Shown one piece after another: positions 50,946-61,300 of a DNA stretch of 64,000 nucleotides. Both the position numbers and the translations under genes were made by a program. Numbering within the stretch: position 1 is the first letter of the stretch; every line of letters starts with the position of its first letter. Source of the DNA: JAAZZY01 sp964612505 (lineage in GTDB: Bacteria; Chlamydiota; Chlamydiia; Chlamydiales; JAAZZY01); NCBI GenBank assembly GCA_964612505.1, contig CAZTEX010000008.1:21513-85512 (forward strand), given 5' to 3'. The notes below the pieces were generated by a model, which was not told the origin of the DNA, made no database searches, and saw nothing but the letters and a program-made list of their open reading frames with translations.

Positions 50946-52932
50946 TTAAAATGCGCTCTAAAATAGAATCTGTTGTAAAACCAAACTCTGTTTTTAATAC
51001 GGATGCGGGTGCAGAAGCTCCAAAAGACTCCATGCAAATAGCAATTCCTTTTCGATCAATATATTTATGCCAGCCTAGATCAACGCCCGTTTCAATAGAA
51101 ATGCGTTTGCCCAAGTCTCCTCCTACAACGCTGTCTTTGTACTCATCATCCTGGTTTTCAAACAACTCCCAGCATGGCATGGAAACCACACGTGTTTTTT
51201 TACCGAGTTTATTGAGTTGTTTAGCAACATCGAGCGCGAGGGCAAGTTCTGAACCTGTGGCAAATAAAGTGTAGTCAGGTTTTCCTCCCTCCTCTTTGGC
51301 AATAATATAACCACCTCGTCCTACACCGTCACGGAAACTGACATCTGTATGTGGTAAATTTGAAAGTTTTTGACGTGTTAAGACGATCGCTGAAGGTCCT
51401 TCATATCTCAAGGCGGCTAACCAGCACATTTTAATTTCATTGCTATCTGCAGGTCTAAAGAAATAGAGGTTAGGAATGGATCGCAGTGAGGCATAGTGTT
51501 CAATTGGTTGGTGAGTAGGACCATCTTCTCCTAAAAAGATCGAATCATGGGTAAATTGATAAATCACATGATACTTTGAAAGAGCGGCTAATCGAATAGC
51601 GTTTCTCATGTAGTCGGAGAAAGTTAAAAATGTTCCACAGAAGGGGAGAATCATTTGCGTGCGATAAAGTCCTGCGCACATAGCAGCCATTGCAAATTCT
51701 CGGACTCCAAATTTAAGATTTCTTCCAGAAAAGTCTTTTGGAGTAATGATCGAATAATCTGTCATCATCGTTTTATCAGATCCAGATAGATCGGCCGATC
51801 CCCCATAAAGGAAGGGAAGTTTAGCAGCTAAATGATTAATGACATCTTGTGAAGCCGAACGCCCGGCAATAGGATCTTCAATTTCTAAAGATTTCAGCTG
51901 ATGCTCAAGATCATCTGGTAATCTTTTGCTGACCATGATTTCAAATTCTTTGTAAAGCTTAGGATTTTCTTTGGCCCACTCATCAAAGTGTTCTTGCCAT
52001 TTATGTTGAATTTCTTTGAGCTTTTCCCGTTTTTGTTGAAAGAAGGAGATAACCGCTTGTGGGATGTAAAATTCTTCTAAAGGAAGTCCTAAAGCTTCTT
52101 TAGTGGCTTTGACTTCTTCAGGTCCTAAAGGAGATCCATGGGCATTGTGTGATCCTGCTTTATGGGGAGATCCTTTACCAATCACAGTATGCAAGATAAC
52201 TAAAACAGGTTTTGTTTGTTCTTGACGTAGCTTATCAAAGATGTCTTTCATAGCATCAAAGTCATATCCGTCAATATCAAAAACTTCAAAACCATAGGAT
52301 TTATAGCGAAGTTTAGTATCTTCAGAACAGCATTCATTCAGGGGGCCATCTAAACAAATTTGGTTAGAATCATAAAGAAGAATCAAATTGTTAAGTCCTA
52401 GATGCCCAGCAAAGCTAGAAGCTTCAGAAGAGATCCCTTCCATAATACAGCCATCGCCGGCCAAACAAAAAACTTTGTTCTTAAAAATTTGATGCTTATT
52501 GGTATTGAATTTTTTAGCAAGTAGCTTGAGTCCCAAAGCAATTCCTACCGAGTTAGCAACACCTTGTCCTAAAGGACCTGTGGTTGCTTCAATGCCGTCA
52601 GTATGGCCAAATTCGGGATGTCCTGGAGTTTTAGAATGAAGTTGACGAAATTTTTTGATGTCATCTAAAGAAACTTTATAGCCTGACAAGTGCAATAGGG
52701 AATACTGAAGCATGCAGCCGTGACCTGCTGATAGGACAAAACGATCGCGATTGAGCCAATCAGAATCTTCGGGGTTATATTGCATGGCATGGCCCCACAA
52801 AAAGGCACCAAGCTCAGCGCATCCTAAAGGTAATCCTGGGTGTCCTGAGTCTGCTTTTTGGACAGCATCCATAGAAAGGATTCTGACTGTATCTGCAATT
52901 TTTTGTAAGCTTTGCTTCTCTTCGTTGTTCAT
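50938..52932 (-). CDS. tkt: Transketolase
   Basis: The full-length 664-residue enzyme transfers two-carbon units in the pentose phosphate pathway, using thiamine diphosphate. Conserved parts are DAVQKADSGHPGLPLGCAEL near 20-40, the GDGCIMEGISSEASSFAGHL cofactor block, the TGPLGQGVANSVG loop, and the FLGEDGPTHQPIEHYASLR block in the pyrimidine domain. It starts the tkt-hemE-hemG unit. The matching C. trachomatis gene (CT750 tktB) also stands close to alaS and mfd. Together with gnd in this window it covers two steps of the same pathway. Confidence 0.97.
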   Translation of the reverse strand: MNNEEKQSLQKIADTVRILSMDAVQKADSGHPGLPLGCAELGAFLWGHAMQYNPEDSDWLNRDRFVLSAGHGCMLQYSLLHLSGYKVSLDDIKKFRQLHSKTPGHPEFGHTDGIEATTGPLGQGVANSVGIALGLKLLAKKFNTNKHQIFKNKVFCLAGDGCIMEGISSEASSFAGHLGLNNLILLYDSNQICLDGPLNECCSEDTKLRYKSYGFEVFDIDGYDFDAMKDIFDKLRQEQTKPVLVILHTVIGKGSPHKAGSHNAHGSPLGPEEVKATKEALGLPLEEFYIPQAVISFFQQKREKLKEIQHKWQEHFDEWAKENPKLYKEFEIMVSKRLPDDLEHQLKSLEIEDPIAGRSASQDVINHLAAKLPFLYGGSADLSGSDKTMMTDYSIITPKDFSGRNLKFGVREFAMAAMCAGLYRTQMILPFCGTFLTFSDYMRNAIRLAALSKYHVIYQFTHDSIFLGEDGPTHQPIEHYASLRSIPNLYFFRPADSNEIKMCWLAALRYEGPSAIVLTRQKLSNLPHTDVSFRDGVGRGGYIIAKEEGGKPDYTLFATGSELALALDVAKQLNKLGKKTRVVSMPCWELFENQDDEYKDSVVGGDLGKRISIETGVDLGWHKYIDRKGIAICMESFGASAPASVLKTEFGFTTDSILERILNG

Positions 52933-53053
52933 AACCTATCCTATTTAATTAATTTAACCGAACACAATAAAAGGTTTATTGAAAGAAGAAAAGAAAAAAT
53001 TGACTTGGAATAATAAAAGCTTTTCTTTTAAAGAGGGCTTTTGGAGGAATCAA

Positions 53054-53527
53054 ATGAAGCAGTTAATCTTAATGAGGCATGGTATTGCCGATGACAATTT
53101 CGAGGGAAGTGATCTGAGCAGGCCGCTTACTAAAGAGGGTGAGGTTCTTCAGCTGGAAGTTGCCAAATTTATGCATCAATATGCCTCTAAGATAGACGCC
53201 ATTCTTTACTCACCATTCTTAAGAGCCGAGCAATCGGCAGCGATTGTAAAAAAAGAGTATCCTAGAGCTAAAATGGTTCCTGAACCTGCTTTAGGGAGCG
53301 TTTTTGATTCTTATACAATCTTGAAACATATCGATGAGAGAGGTGTTGAATGCGCGCTCGTCATTGGGCATGCGCCCACCATTACTGCGTTTGGAAAATC
53401 ATTAATGCAACACCCTAAACCTTTGAAATTTGACAAGAGTAGTGCTATTATTTTAAATTTTGATCAGGAGATCAATTTTGGGAAAGGAAAAATTTTCCAG
53501 ATCATTTCTCCTAAAGATTTGAAATAG
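53054..53527 (+). CDS. sixA: Phosphohistidine phosphatase SixA-like
   Basis: I start at ATG 53054 because GGAGG lies six bases upstream; an in-frame ATG 25 codons earlier would add a poorly structured tail. The 157-residue product opens with MKQLILMRHGIADDN, the RHG motif of the histidine phosphatase superfamily, then SRPLTKEGEVLQLEVAKF and the second catalytic histidine in LVIGHAPTITAFG. SixA in E. coli removes phosphate from the nitrogen-PTS or ArcB histidines. No PTS gene is nearby, so the target is open. Confidence 0.9.
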   Translation: MKQLILMRHGIADDNFEGSDLSRPLTKEGEVLQLEVAKFMHQYASKIDAILYSPFLRAEQSAAIVKKEYPRAKMVPEPALGSVFDSYTILKHIDERGVECALVIGHAPTITAFGKSLMQHPKPLKFDKSSAIILNFDQEINFGKGKIFQIISPKDLK

Positions 53528-53805
53528 CCTGTTTTATAATCTTATTATTATATTCCAATATTGCGCGTAGCACACTCATAACAACAATGAGGGCAGCTGC
53601 AGCTCTTAAAAGGATAACGCCCAAGCCCCGCAAGTCTTAATTTAGGCTCTTGAATAAGCCCAAAAAAATCCCACTAAATGGCAATTTGTATAGCAGATCT
53701 AAGGTAGCTCTTCTAAAAAAGTTATCATGTAGGCTTTCGTAAAGAGACCGTCAGGGTAGATTTAGAATTTTCAAAAAAATGCATAGTAAGTTTTATAATT
53801 CTAAT
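53528..53805 (+). ncRNA. Candidate non-coding transcript region, unrecognised
   Basis: About 280 bases with no ORF worth calling, lying between sixA and a strong terminator at 53806-53830. It is richer in G and C near 53575-53660 than most spacers here and includes self-complementary pieces (GGGC/GCCC, AGCTGCAGCT). It does not match the conserved cores of tmRNA, RNase P RNA or SRP RNA that I know. A long sixA 3' UTR is the plain alternative. Confidence 0.25.
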
Positions 53806-53830
53806 GCTCTCTGAGGAAGAGAGCTTTTTT
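53806..53830 (+). terminator. Rho-independent terminator
   Basis: GCTCTCT-GAGGA-AGAGAGC followed at once by six Ts. The 7-base stem is perfect and the T run is in the right place. It lies 279 bases after the sixA stop and 90 bases before the next gene. Confidence 0.85.
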
Positions 53831-53919
53831 GTGAAGATAAAAAACTAGATAAATAAAATGCCCTTTTAGGTTAAACTACTTATCGATTTATTTTTAAACA
53901 ATAATTAAGGAGAAAAAAT

Positions 53920-54912
53920 ATGGAAGTAGGAAACGCAACTTCTTCATACTCAGTTTTGGACAATGCAAAAGGGATTTTCAATGGTGCTTGGGATCTAATG
54001 CCCTGGAATTTTGAGTCAACCAATCCTTTTTGTCTAGTATATCAAACTGCGGTAGCAATAAGCAAAGAGGCTGCTTATCTAGGGATTAAGCCGCCTGTTC
54101 CGTTTATAGTGCTCAAGGCTGGGGATTCGATGTTCCGATTGCCGGAAAGGATGCTACAAGGAGCATTACCGATTCTTAAAGTAATATCCACAGCCGGAGG
54201 TATTATCGCAGCTTTTGAAGCTCTCGGAGATGCGGCGTGTTATGGAGATGGTTGGATGGAGAAAATAGGAGTTGTTGCAAGAAGTGTTAGTTGGAATGCA
54301 GCTCGGCTTGTCATGAAACTAACTGCTCCTTTGGATACATTTATTTCTGTTGAACCCTTTGCTATAGCTCTATCTTATTTAAATCTTAAAGATAGACAAC
54401 AGATGCATTATACTATGAACTCAAAACTTGAGACAGGGGATAAGGGTAGCATTGATCTATATGCAGCGTTTCATAACAGTATTAAAGCTGGAGATATGGT
54501 GACCTTAGGGCTTCTTGTTCAAAAGTATAAAGAGAAAAATCCTGGTAAGAGGATAGAATTTTCAACACCAGCTGGGGTTATGGATGGCCTGTTCTTAGTG
54601 GTTGGTACAGAGAATCCCCGTTTAGCAGCGATTCAGTTGTTTATGGAAACTGGCTGTAACCCTAACAGTGAATATAATGGAAAAACTCCTCTGGGGATTT
54701 TAACTGATTATCAAGCTAAGCATTCGTCGCTTGAAGTTGCGCATGCCGTAGTTTATATGCAAGGTATGGCTTCACTATTAGAGCAACATGCGAAAAGACA
54801 AGCTACAGGATCTATCACAGCAGCACCTGCGCAGCAGCTGGCCATTGGTGATAGCTCTAAAGAAGTATGTCACAATCCAGATGGATGTATAGAAGACGCC
54901 CCTCAAGAATAA
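53920..54912 (+). CDS. Unknown protein with ankyrin-like segment
   Basis: This 330-residue protein has AAGGAG seven bases before its ATG and is not recognised as a whole. Residues 60-130 contain hydrophobic stretches (LPILKVISTAGGIIAAFEAL). Residues about 180-290 resemble two or three degenerate ankyrin repeats, clearest in AIQLFMETGCNPNSEYNGKT followed by PLGILTDYQ. The C-terminus is Gln/Ala rich and contains CHNPDGC, a possible metal-binding or disulphide pair. It stands alone between two terminators. A host-interaction role is plausible for the lineage but unproven. Confidence 0.65.
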   Translation: MEVGNATSSYSVLDNAKGIFNGAWDLMPWNFESTNPFCLVYQTAVAISKEAAYLGIKPPVPFIVLKAGDSMFRLPERMLQGALPILKVISTAGGIIAAFEALGDAACYGDGWMEKIGVVARSVSWNAARLVMKLTAPLDTFISVEPFAIALSYLNLKDRQQMHYTMNSKLETGDKGSIDLYAAFHNSIKAGDMVTLGLLVQKYKEKNPGKRIEFSTPAGVMDGLFLVVGTENPRLAAIQLFMETGCNPNSEYNGKTPLGILTDYQAKHSSLEVAHAVVYMQGMASLLEQHAKRQATGSITAAPAQQLAIGDSSKEVCHNPDGCIEDAPQE

Positions 54913-54939
54913 GCTATTCATTGTAGCTTTTGAATAAAT

Positions 54940-54983
54940 AAACCCTCAAAGCAGCTCCTCAAGGACTTATTTTGAGGGTTTTT
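54940..54983. terminator. Bidirectional terminator between convergent genes
   Basis: AAACCCTCAAA (54940-54950) pairs exactly with TTTGAGGGTTT (54971-54981), with a 20-base loop and flanking T runs on the plus strand and A-rich sequence on the other side. It closes both the ankyrin-like gene (plus) and the HIT gene (minus, ending 55006). Confidence 0.8.
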
Positions 54984-55005
54984 AATTTAATAAACTTTCT
55001 GTTTT

Positions 55006-55539
55006 TTAAGTATTTAAGTAAATTCCTGTACGCACATGGAGATGAGGGATAGTTTGACCAGCTATTGAACCGCAATGTAGCTCTATGTCTCTTTGAATCG
55101 CAGCAGGAGAGCACTCTTGCCTTAGCCTAAGAGCTTCTTTAAAGAGCGTTAATTGAGTGTTTATGGGGGCCTTAAACCAGTGAGAGCAATGTTGATTTGG
55201 AATTAGCAGTACTTGGTGGCTTAAAGAGCGAAGAGTTGAAAAATGAGCAGATTTTTTAATCAGAGTAGGATTTTGAGGGCCCTCTTTCACTATTTCACAA
55301 AATGAACAGGAGGGCTGATTTATTTGAGGAAGCTCTTCATCTTTACCCCGTGTCTGAGATGCGATAATTTCAATCCCTTCTAGAGGGGTTTGGCCAAAGG
55401 AAATCTGATAGCCCTTTGCTAAGACGTCTTTATAGACATTTTGGACTTTCTGTAATAGCTGGCTCAGCTCGTGATCTGGGATCTCGTCCCACCGTGCAAA
55501 GGGGGTTATAGGCTGGAGGGTGATGTTTTGAACAACCAC
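55006..55539 (-). CDS. HIT-like protein with zinc-finger pair
   Basis: The 177-residue protein has a CSFCEI pair near residue 95, as in zinc-bearing HIT proteins, and the HIT motif region GSIAGQTIPHLHVRTGIYL at the C-terminus. The usual HxHxH reads HLHVR: the catalytic middle His is present, the third is Arg. The first 90 residues are unlike standard HIT proteins. HIT enzymes hydrolyse or transfer nucleotides linked to phosphate. GalT/AP4A phosphorylase relatives also have non-canonical motifs, so exact activity is open. Confidence 0.78.
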   Translation of the reverse strand: MVVQNITLQPITPFARWDEIPDHELSQLLQKVQNVYKDVLAKGYQISFGQTPLEGIEIIASQTRGKDEELPQINQPSCSFCEIVKEGPQNPTLIKKSAHFSTLRSLSHQVLLIPNQHCSHWFKAPINTQLTLFKEALRLRQECSPAAIQRDIELHCGSIAGQTIPHLHVRTGIYLNT

Positions 55540-55719
55540 AAGATGGACCTAAAAAAAATTGATTAACCCTTAAGGTAGCGAAAAAGCATTAAGATCAGAT
55601 AAAGGAATTCAAAAAAAGAGATGACAGCAGTTAAATATTTGAAGAATCAATACTGATCCTTTTATCAAAATCTTGAATTTGCTATCCTACGCAGCCATCT
55701 TTTTAAGGTATCTCTTCTT

Positions 55720-58350
55720 ATGTTATCAAATCAAATCAGACGCCGCTTTATTAATTACTTTGTTGAAAAAGGACATCGCCATCTTCCCTCTTCTTCGGTG
55801 GTGCCTCACAATGATCCGACATTGCTATTCTGTAACGCGGGTATGAATCAATTCAAAAGTTATTTTCTAGGTCAAGAAGTTCCTCCAACAGTGAGGGCAG
55901 TGACCTCTCAAAAATGTATTCGAGTGGGTGGTAAACATAATGATTTAGAAAATGTAGGGCATACAACCCGTCACTTAACTTTCTTTGAAATGCTCGGCAA
56001 CTTTTCTTTTGGCGATTATTTTAAAGAGGAAGCCATTTTATTTGCTTGGGATGTTGTTAACAAAGTGCTTGAACTAGACATCGACAGATTGTGGATTAGT
56101 GTTTTTGAAGAGGATGACGAAGCTTTTGAGCTTTGGAGAAAACATATTCCTGAAAAGAGAATTGTCCGTTTAGGTGCTTCAGAGAATTTTTGGCAAATGG
56201 GGGATGTTGGCCCCTGCGGCCCATGTTCAGAGCTTCTTTTTGATAGAGGTAAAGAGTTTTCAACGGCCTCCTCCCCACGAGAAGATGTTTTAGGAGAGCG
56301 TTTCTTTGAGTTTTGGAATCTTGTTTTTATGCAATTTAATAAAGATAAGAGTGGGATTTTACATCCTTTGCCAAAACCTTCCGTAGATACAGGGATGGGA
56401 CTTGAGCGAATCGTGAGTTTAAAGATGAACGTGAATACTGTTTTTGAAACAGATGTATTACGCGGGCTTATTGCTACCTGTGAAGATTATTTTAAATTAA
56501 ATTACAATGAACAAAATGGGGATCACAAAGCTGCTTTTCATGTGATTGTCGATCACCTTCGTTGTCTTTCCTTTGCTATTGCCGATGGAGCCCAGCCAAG
56601 CAATATCGATCGAGGATATGTTTTAAGAAAAGTGCTTAGAAGAGCGGTCCGCTATGGGCGAGTCCTTGGAGCGCAAAAACCTTTTATGGGACAAATTTTA
56701 CCTCAACTGGTGCAAGCGATGGGTTCAGATTACCCAGAGTTAAAAAACTCTGAAAGTAAGATCGCCGAGGTTCTTCATCTTGAAGAAGAAGCCTTTATGC
56801 GCACTCTGAAAAGAGGGGGCAATCTTTTAAATCAAGTGATTAAAAAATCAAAAGAAGATCAGCTTCATTTAATTAGTGGTGATGATGCTTTTCTTTTAAA
56901 AGACACTTATGGTTTGCCAATAGAAGAGATTCGTTTAATGGCCAAAGATAACCAACTCACTGTGGATACAGAGCGTTTTGAAATCCTTGAAAAAGAGGCT
57001 AAAGAAATTTCAAAAAGAACTCATCAATCGCATTCTGTAGAAGTATCTGATGACTTTTATAATGAGTTCTTAAAAAAACATGAACCCACCAAATTTGCTG
57101 GTTTTGATAAAGCTCACCTTCAAGCGAAGGTTTTAGCTATTATTGTAGAGGGTCAGTGGGCCACTTCAATTGCAGAGAATCAAAAAGGGTCTATTATTTT
57201 AGACAAAACTCCTTTTTATGCAGAAAAAGGGGGGCAAGTTGGTGATCAAGGGACGCTTAGCAATGGAGATGTCTTATTTGATGTAACTGACACGCAATCT
57301 CCTCAAAGCGGCTTAATCGTCCACTCTGGGAAATTAGGGCAAGGGCAGATTAAAGTCGGCGATCTGCTGACGGCTACAATTAATATTGAGCGACGACAAA
57401 AAGTTGAAGCCAATCATAGCGCCACACATTTACTTCATTGGGCGCTTGAGCAAGTTTTGGGCAATCATATTAAGCAAGCGGGATCGCTTGTGGAAGCAGA
57501 GCGGCTTCGCTTTGACTTTTCTCACCATAAATCGGTGGCGCCTGAGCAGATTCAAGAGATAGAAGATTTAGTAAATAAAAAAATCAGACAAAACTCTCTT
57601 GTCTCAACATATGAACTTTCTTATCAAGAAGTACAACATAAACCAGATATCAAGCAGTTTTTTGGAGATAAATATGGTTTAAGTGTTCGTGTGGTGGATG
57701 TGGAATTTTCTAAAGAGCTTTGCGGCGGATGCCATGTCAAAGCGACAGGTGAAATAGGACTTTTTCGAATCACTAAAGAGAGCAGCATTGCAGCGGGAGT
57801 TCGTCGTATTGAAGCGGTCAGCGCTCAAGCAGCGATTGATTTTTCTAGAGAGTGTGAACATGAGCTTGCTGAGCTTGCAAAAACGCTAAAGACGGTTCCT
57901 GTTAAATTATCTGAAAAGCTTTCACAGTTACTTGCTGATCATAAAAATTTGGAAGAACACCTTAAGTCAATGACAAGAGAGCGCAATGATCAGCTCATCG
58001 AACGACTACTGAAAGAAAAAAAATTAATCAACCATGTTTCTTTAATTACTGCAATAGCCCCTATTCTTAAAAACGACTTAAGAGAGTTTGTTCTTCAATT
58101 AGGGCAGAAGCTCTCAAGTGGAGTGTGTGTGGTCTGTAGTCATGAAGGGGATAATGTCAACGCAGTTGCTTATGTTTCACCTGATCTAATCGATAAAAAA
58201 ATTTCAGCAAAAGATCTTTTAAATGCAGCCATTGAACCGATTAAGGGGAAGGGGGGAGGCAAAAATGATTTTGCTCAAGCAGGAGGAACCAATCCTCAGC
58301 ATATCCCTCAAGTATTTGAAAATGCAAGTGAGTACTTAAGCCAGCTGTGA
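55720..58350 (+). CDS. alaS: Alanyl-tRNA synthetase
   Basis: The 876-residue enzyme is complete. The catalytic domain starts RRRFINYFVEKGHRHLPSSS and includes LLFCNAGMNQFKSYFLG, TFFEMLGNFSFGDYFKEEAI and GPCGPCSELLFDRG. The editing domain has ANHSATHLLHWAL (HxxxH) and the zinc-binding CGGCHVKATGEIG. The C-terminal DHHA1-like part ends GGKNDFAQAGG. It charges tRNA-Ala and removes mischarged Ser and Gly. The mfd start lies inside its stop region, the same alaS-mfd neighbours as in C. trachomatis (CT749-748). Confidence 0.97.
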   Translation: MLSNQIRRRFINYFVEKGHRHLPSSSVVPHNDPTLLFCNAGMNQFKSYFLGQEVPPTVRAVTSQKCIRVGGKHNDLENVGHTTRHLTFFEMLGNFSFGDYFKEEAILFAWDVVNKVLELDIDRLWISVFEEDDEAFELWRKHIPEKRIVRLGASENFWQMGDVGPCGPCSELLFDRGKEFSTASSPREDVLGERFFEFWNLVFMQFNKDKSGILHPLPKPSVDTGMGLERIVSLKMNVNTVFETDVLRGLIATCEDYFKLNYNEQNGDHKAAFHVIVDHLRCLSFAIADGAQPSNIDRGYVLRKVLRRAVRYGRVLGAQKPFMGQILPQLVQAMGSDYPELKNSESKIAEVLHLEEEAFMRTLKRGGNLLNQVIKKSKEDQLHLISGDDAFLLKDTYGLPIEEIRLMAKDNQLTVDTERFEILEKEAKEISKRTHQSHSVEVSDDFYNEFLKKHEPTKFAGFDKAHLQAKVLAIIVEGQWATSIAENQKGSIILDKTPFYAEKGGQVGDQGTLSNGDVLFDVTDTQSPQSGLIVHSGKLGQGQIKVGDLLTATINIERRQKVEANHSATHLLHWALEQVLGNHIKQAGSLVEAERLRFDFSHHKSVAPEQIQEIEDLVNKKIRQNSLVSTYELSYQEVQHKPDIKQFFGDKYGLSVRVVDVEFSKELCGGCHVKATGEIGLFRITKESSIAAGVRRIEAVSAQAAIDFSRECEHELAELAKTLKTVPVKLSEKLSQLLADHKNLEEHLKSMTRERNDQLIERLLKEKKLINHVSLITAIAPILKNDLREFVLQLGQKLSSGVCVVCSHEGDNVNAVAYVSPDLIDKKISAKDLLNAAIEPIKGKGGGKNDFAQAGGTNPQHIPQVFENASEYLSQL

Positions 58351-61300
58351 TAGATCAATTTTCAAAACTTGCCACTTTTGAAACTTTTAAAACAAAGTTG
58401 AAAGAAAAAAAGAGTCTGTTACTGCCTGATCTTTGGCAGGCTCCAAAGGCTCTTTTGCTTGCTTTAATTGCCAGCGTCACTCACCGGCAAGTCTTTTTTA
58501 TTACCTCCATTGGCCATGAAGCGACCTACCTTACCGATCTTTCTAATATTGAAAATTTAAATCTTTTAGATTTGCCTTCATGGGAAAGTTTGCCTTCAGA
58601 AAATATTGAGCCAAGCCCTGATATTACAGGGGAAAGGGCTAGAGTGCTAGATGCTCTTTTACGTAAGCCTGAGAAACAAATTGTTATTACCAGCTTGCAG
58701 TCGGTTTTAATTCCAGTGTTAGAAAAAGAGCAATTTGAAAAGTTGTCGATCGCTCTAAAAGTCTCTCAAGAGGTGAAGTTTAATGAGCTTGTCGAAAAAC
58801 TAGCTGCACTGGGTTATGAGCGCACCACTTTAGTCAATGATAAAGGGCAATTTGCTGTGCGCGGTGGAATTATTGATATCTTCCCAAGTTCTGAAACGCA
58901 GCCTATTCGGATAGAGTTTTTTGGTGATGAGATTGAATCGATGAGAGCTTTTGATCCAGTTCATCAGGTTTCTGTTCAAGAGTGTCACAGCGTTGAAATC
59001 TTTGCCAATAAAGAGCTCAAATTGCTGCAAGAAAGAGCTTCATTTTGCTCCATTTTTTCTTATTTATCTAAAGAAGCTATCGTCGTGCTTGATGATCCTC
59101 TTTTGTTAAAACAAAAATATCTAGAATTATCTAAAGCATTTAATCTAGAGCATAAGCATATCTTTAACTGGGAGAAGATGATAGAATACATTTCTCCTTT
59201 TCAAAAGATCGTTTTTCAAGGAGAGCTTTCAAAAACTCTTTTTGCCAATCTAGAAAAGCTTGAAATAGGCATTTGTCCTTTTGATCAAATCTTTCCGGCT
59301 AAAACAAAAATTGTCCATCAAAATGATCATACCTATTTAGTGCGCTTGCCTCAGCTTGGCTATAATGACTACCGATTTCATTATTTGTGCCAAGGAGATC
59401 ATGAAGTTGAAATGCTCCAAAAACAAATGTTAGAGAGCTATCAAAAAGTTCCTGAAAACGTCCTTTTCACAACGGGTAATTGGAGCTCTAGTTGGGTATT
59501 TCCTCAAGAAAAAGAGGCTTATATTTCTTCAGCTGAGGTCACTCAGCGCTATATCATCAAACGAAAAAAACAAAGAACGAGCTACCACTCAACTCCAATA
59601 GAATTTATGGAGCTGGAACCTGGGGACTTTGTTGTCCATCTTCAACATGGAGTAGGGAGATATTTAGGGTGTGAAAGACACAAAAATTATCTTGGTTATG
59701 AAATTGATTATCTCAATTTAGAATATGCGGAAGGTGCAAAGCTTTTTGTTCCTTTAGATCAAGCTCATTTGGTGAGTAAATATATTGGAGCTAAAAATGA
59801 AAAGCCCAAGCTCCATCAAATTGGCGGCAAAAGTTGGCTCAGAACCAAAGTGCAAACAGAAAGAGCTATTGTAGATTATGCCTCAGAGCTTTTAAGTTTA
59901 TATGCAAAGCGGGCTATCAAAGATGGGGTAGTCTATCCCCCAGATTCTCAAGATTACATCGATTTTGAAAAAGAGTTTCCTTATAAAGAAACAGAGGATC
60001 AACTGCGAGCGATTGAGGCGATTAAAGAAGATTTTTCTTCAGGCAAACCTTTAGATCGTTTAGTTTGCGGAGACGTAGGCTATGGTAAAACAGAAGTGGC
60101 CATGCGCGCTGCTTTTAAAGCCGTTGCAGATGGAGGCTTTCAAGTAGCGGTCCTTGTTCCCACCACTATTTTAGCAATGCAACACTTTGAAACTTTCTCT
60201 GAGAGAATGGGTAATTTTCCTGTGAAAGTGGCTGCCCTGTCTCGTTTTGTTCACAAAGCACAACAAAAAGAAACCCTTGAAGGATTGCAAAAGGGAACCA
60301 TAGATATTGTCATCGGTACGCACCGGGTTATTAGCAAAGATGTGCACTTTAAAAATTTAGGTTTGATTATTATCGATGAAGAGCAGCGCTTTGGCGTTAA
60401 AGCTAAAGAGCAATTGCGAGCTATGCGAATTGGCGCGGATTGTTTAACTTTGTCAGCAACTCCAATCCCTCGAACTCTTTATATGTCCTTAGTTGGAGCA
60501 AGAGATATTTCCTTGATCAATTCTCCTCCTCAAGATCGTCTTCCCATCCAAACACAAATCGTGGAGGAGGACATGAATGTCATTAAGCAGGCGATTTTGC
60601 GAGAAATCATGCGCGATGGCCAGGTTTACATGGTACACAATCGGGTGGCGTCGATCTATCGCTATGCAGAAAAAATTCAGAACTTAGTACCTGAGGCCAA
60701 AATTATTATTGGTCATGGTCAGATGAGCGCCGATGACCTGGATGAGGTTTTTCATACCTTTAAAAATAAAGAAGCCAATGTCTTAATTGCGACTACAATT
60801 ATTGAAAGCGGGGTTGATATTCCCAATGCAAACACTATTATTATCGATCGAGCTGACACCTATGGTCTTGCGGATCTCTATCAGCTCAGAGGAAGAGTGG
60901 GGCGCTGGAATAGAAAAGCCTATGCTTATTTTATCATCCAAAAAAACAAGATGCTTTTAGAAATCTCTCAAAAAAGAATGGCCGCGTTAATGGAAAGCAG
61001 CGGATATGGAGGGGGACTCAAAATTGCCATGCGCGATTTAGAGATTAGGGGGGCTGGAGAAATTCTAGGTACTTCACAAAGTGGTCATGTTTCTGCGATA
61101 GGGTTTCATCTCTATTGTAAGCTTTTGAAAAGAACAATTTTATCAATGCAGGGCAAAGCACCTAAAACCATTATCGAGACAAAATTAGATTTCCCTGTCG
61201 ATTGCCGCATCCCTGATGAATATATTTATGATCTTCCTTTGAGAATGGAACTTTACCAGCGTTTGGGAGAAGCTTACCAAATGGAAGAGCTGCACACAAT

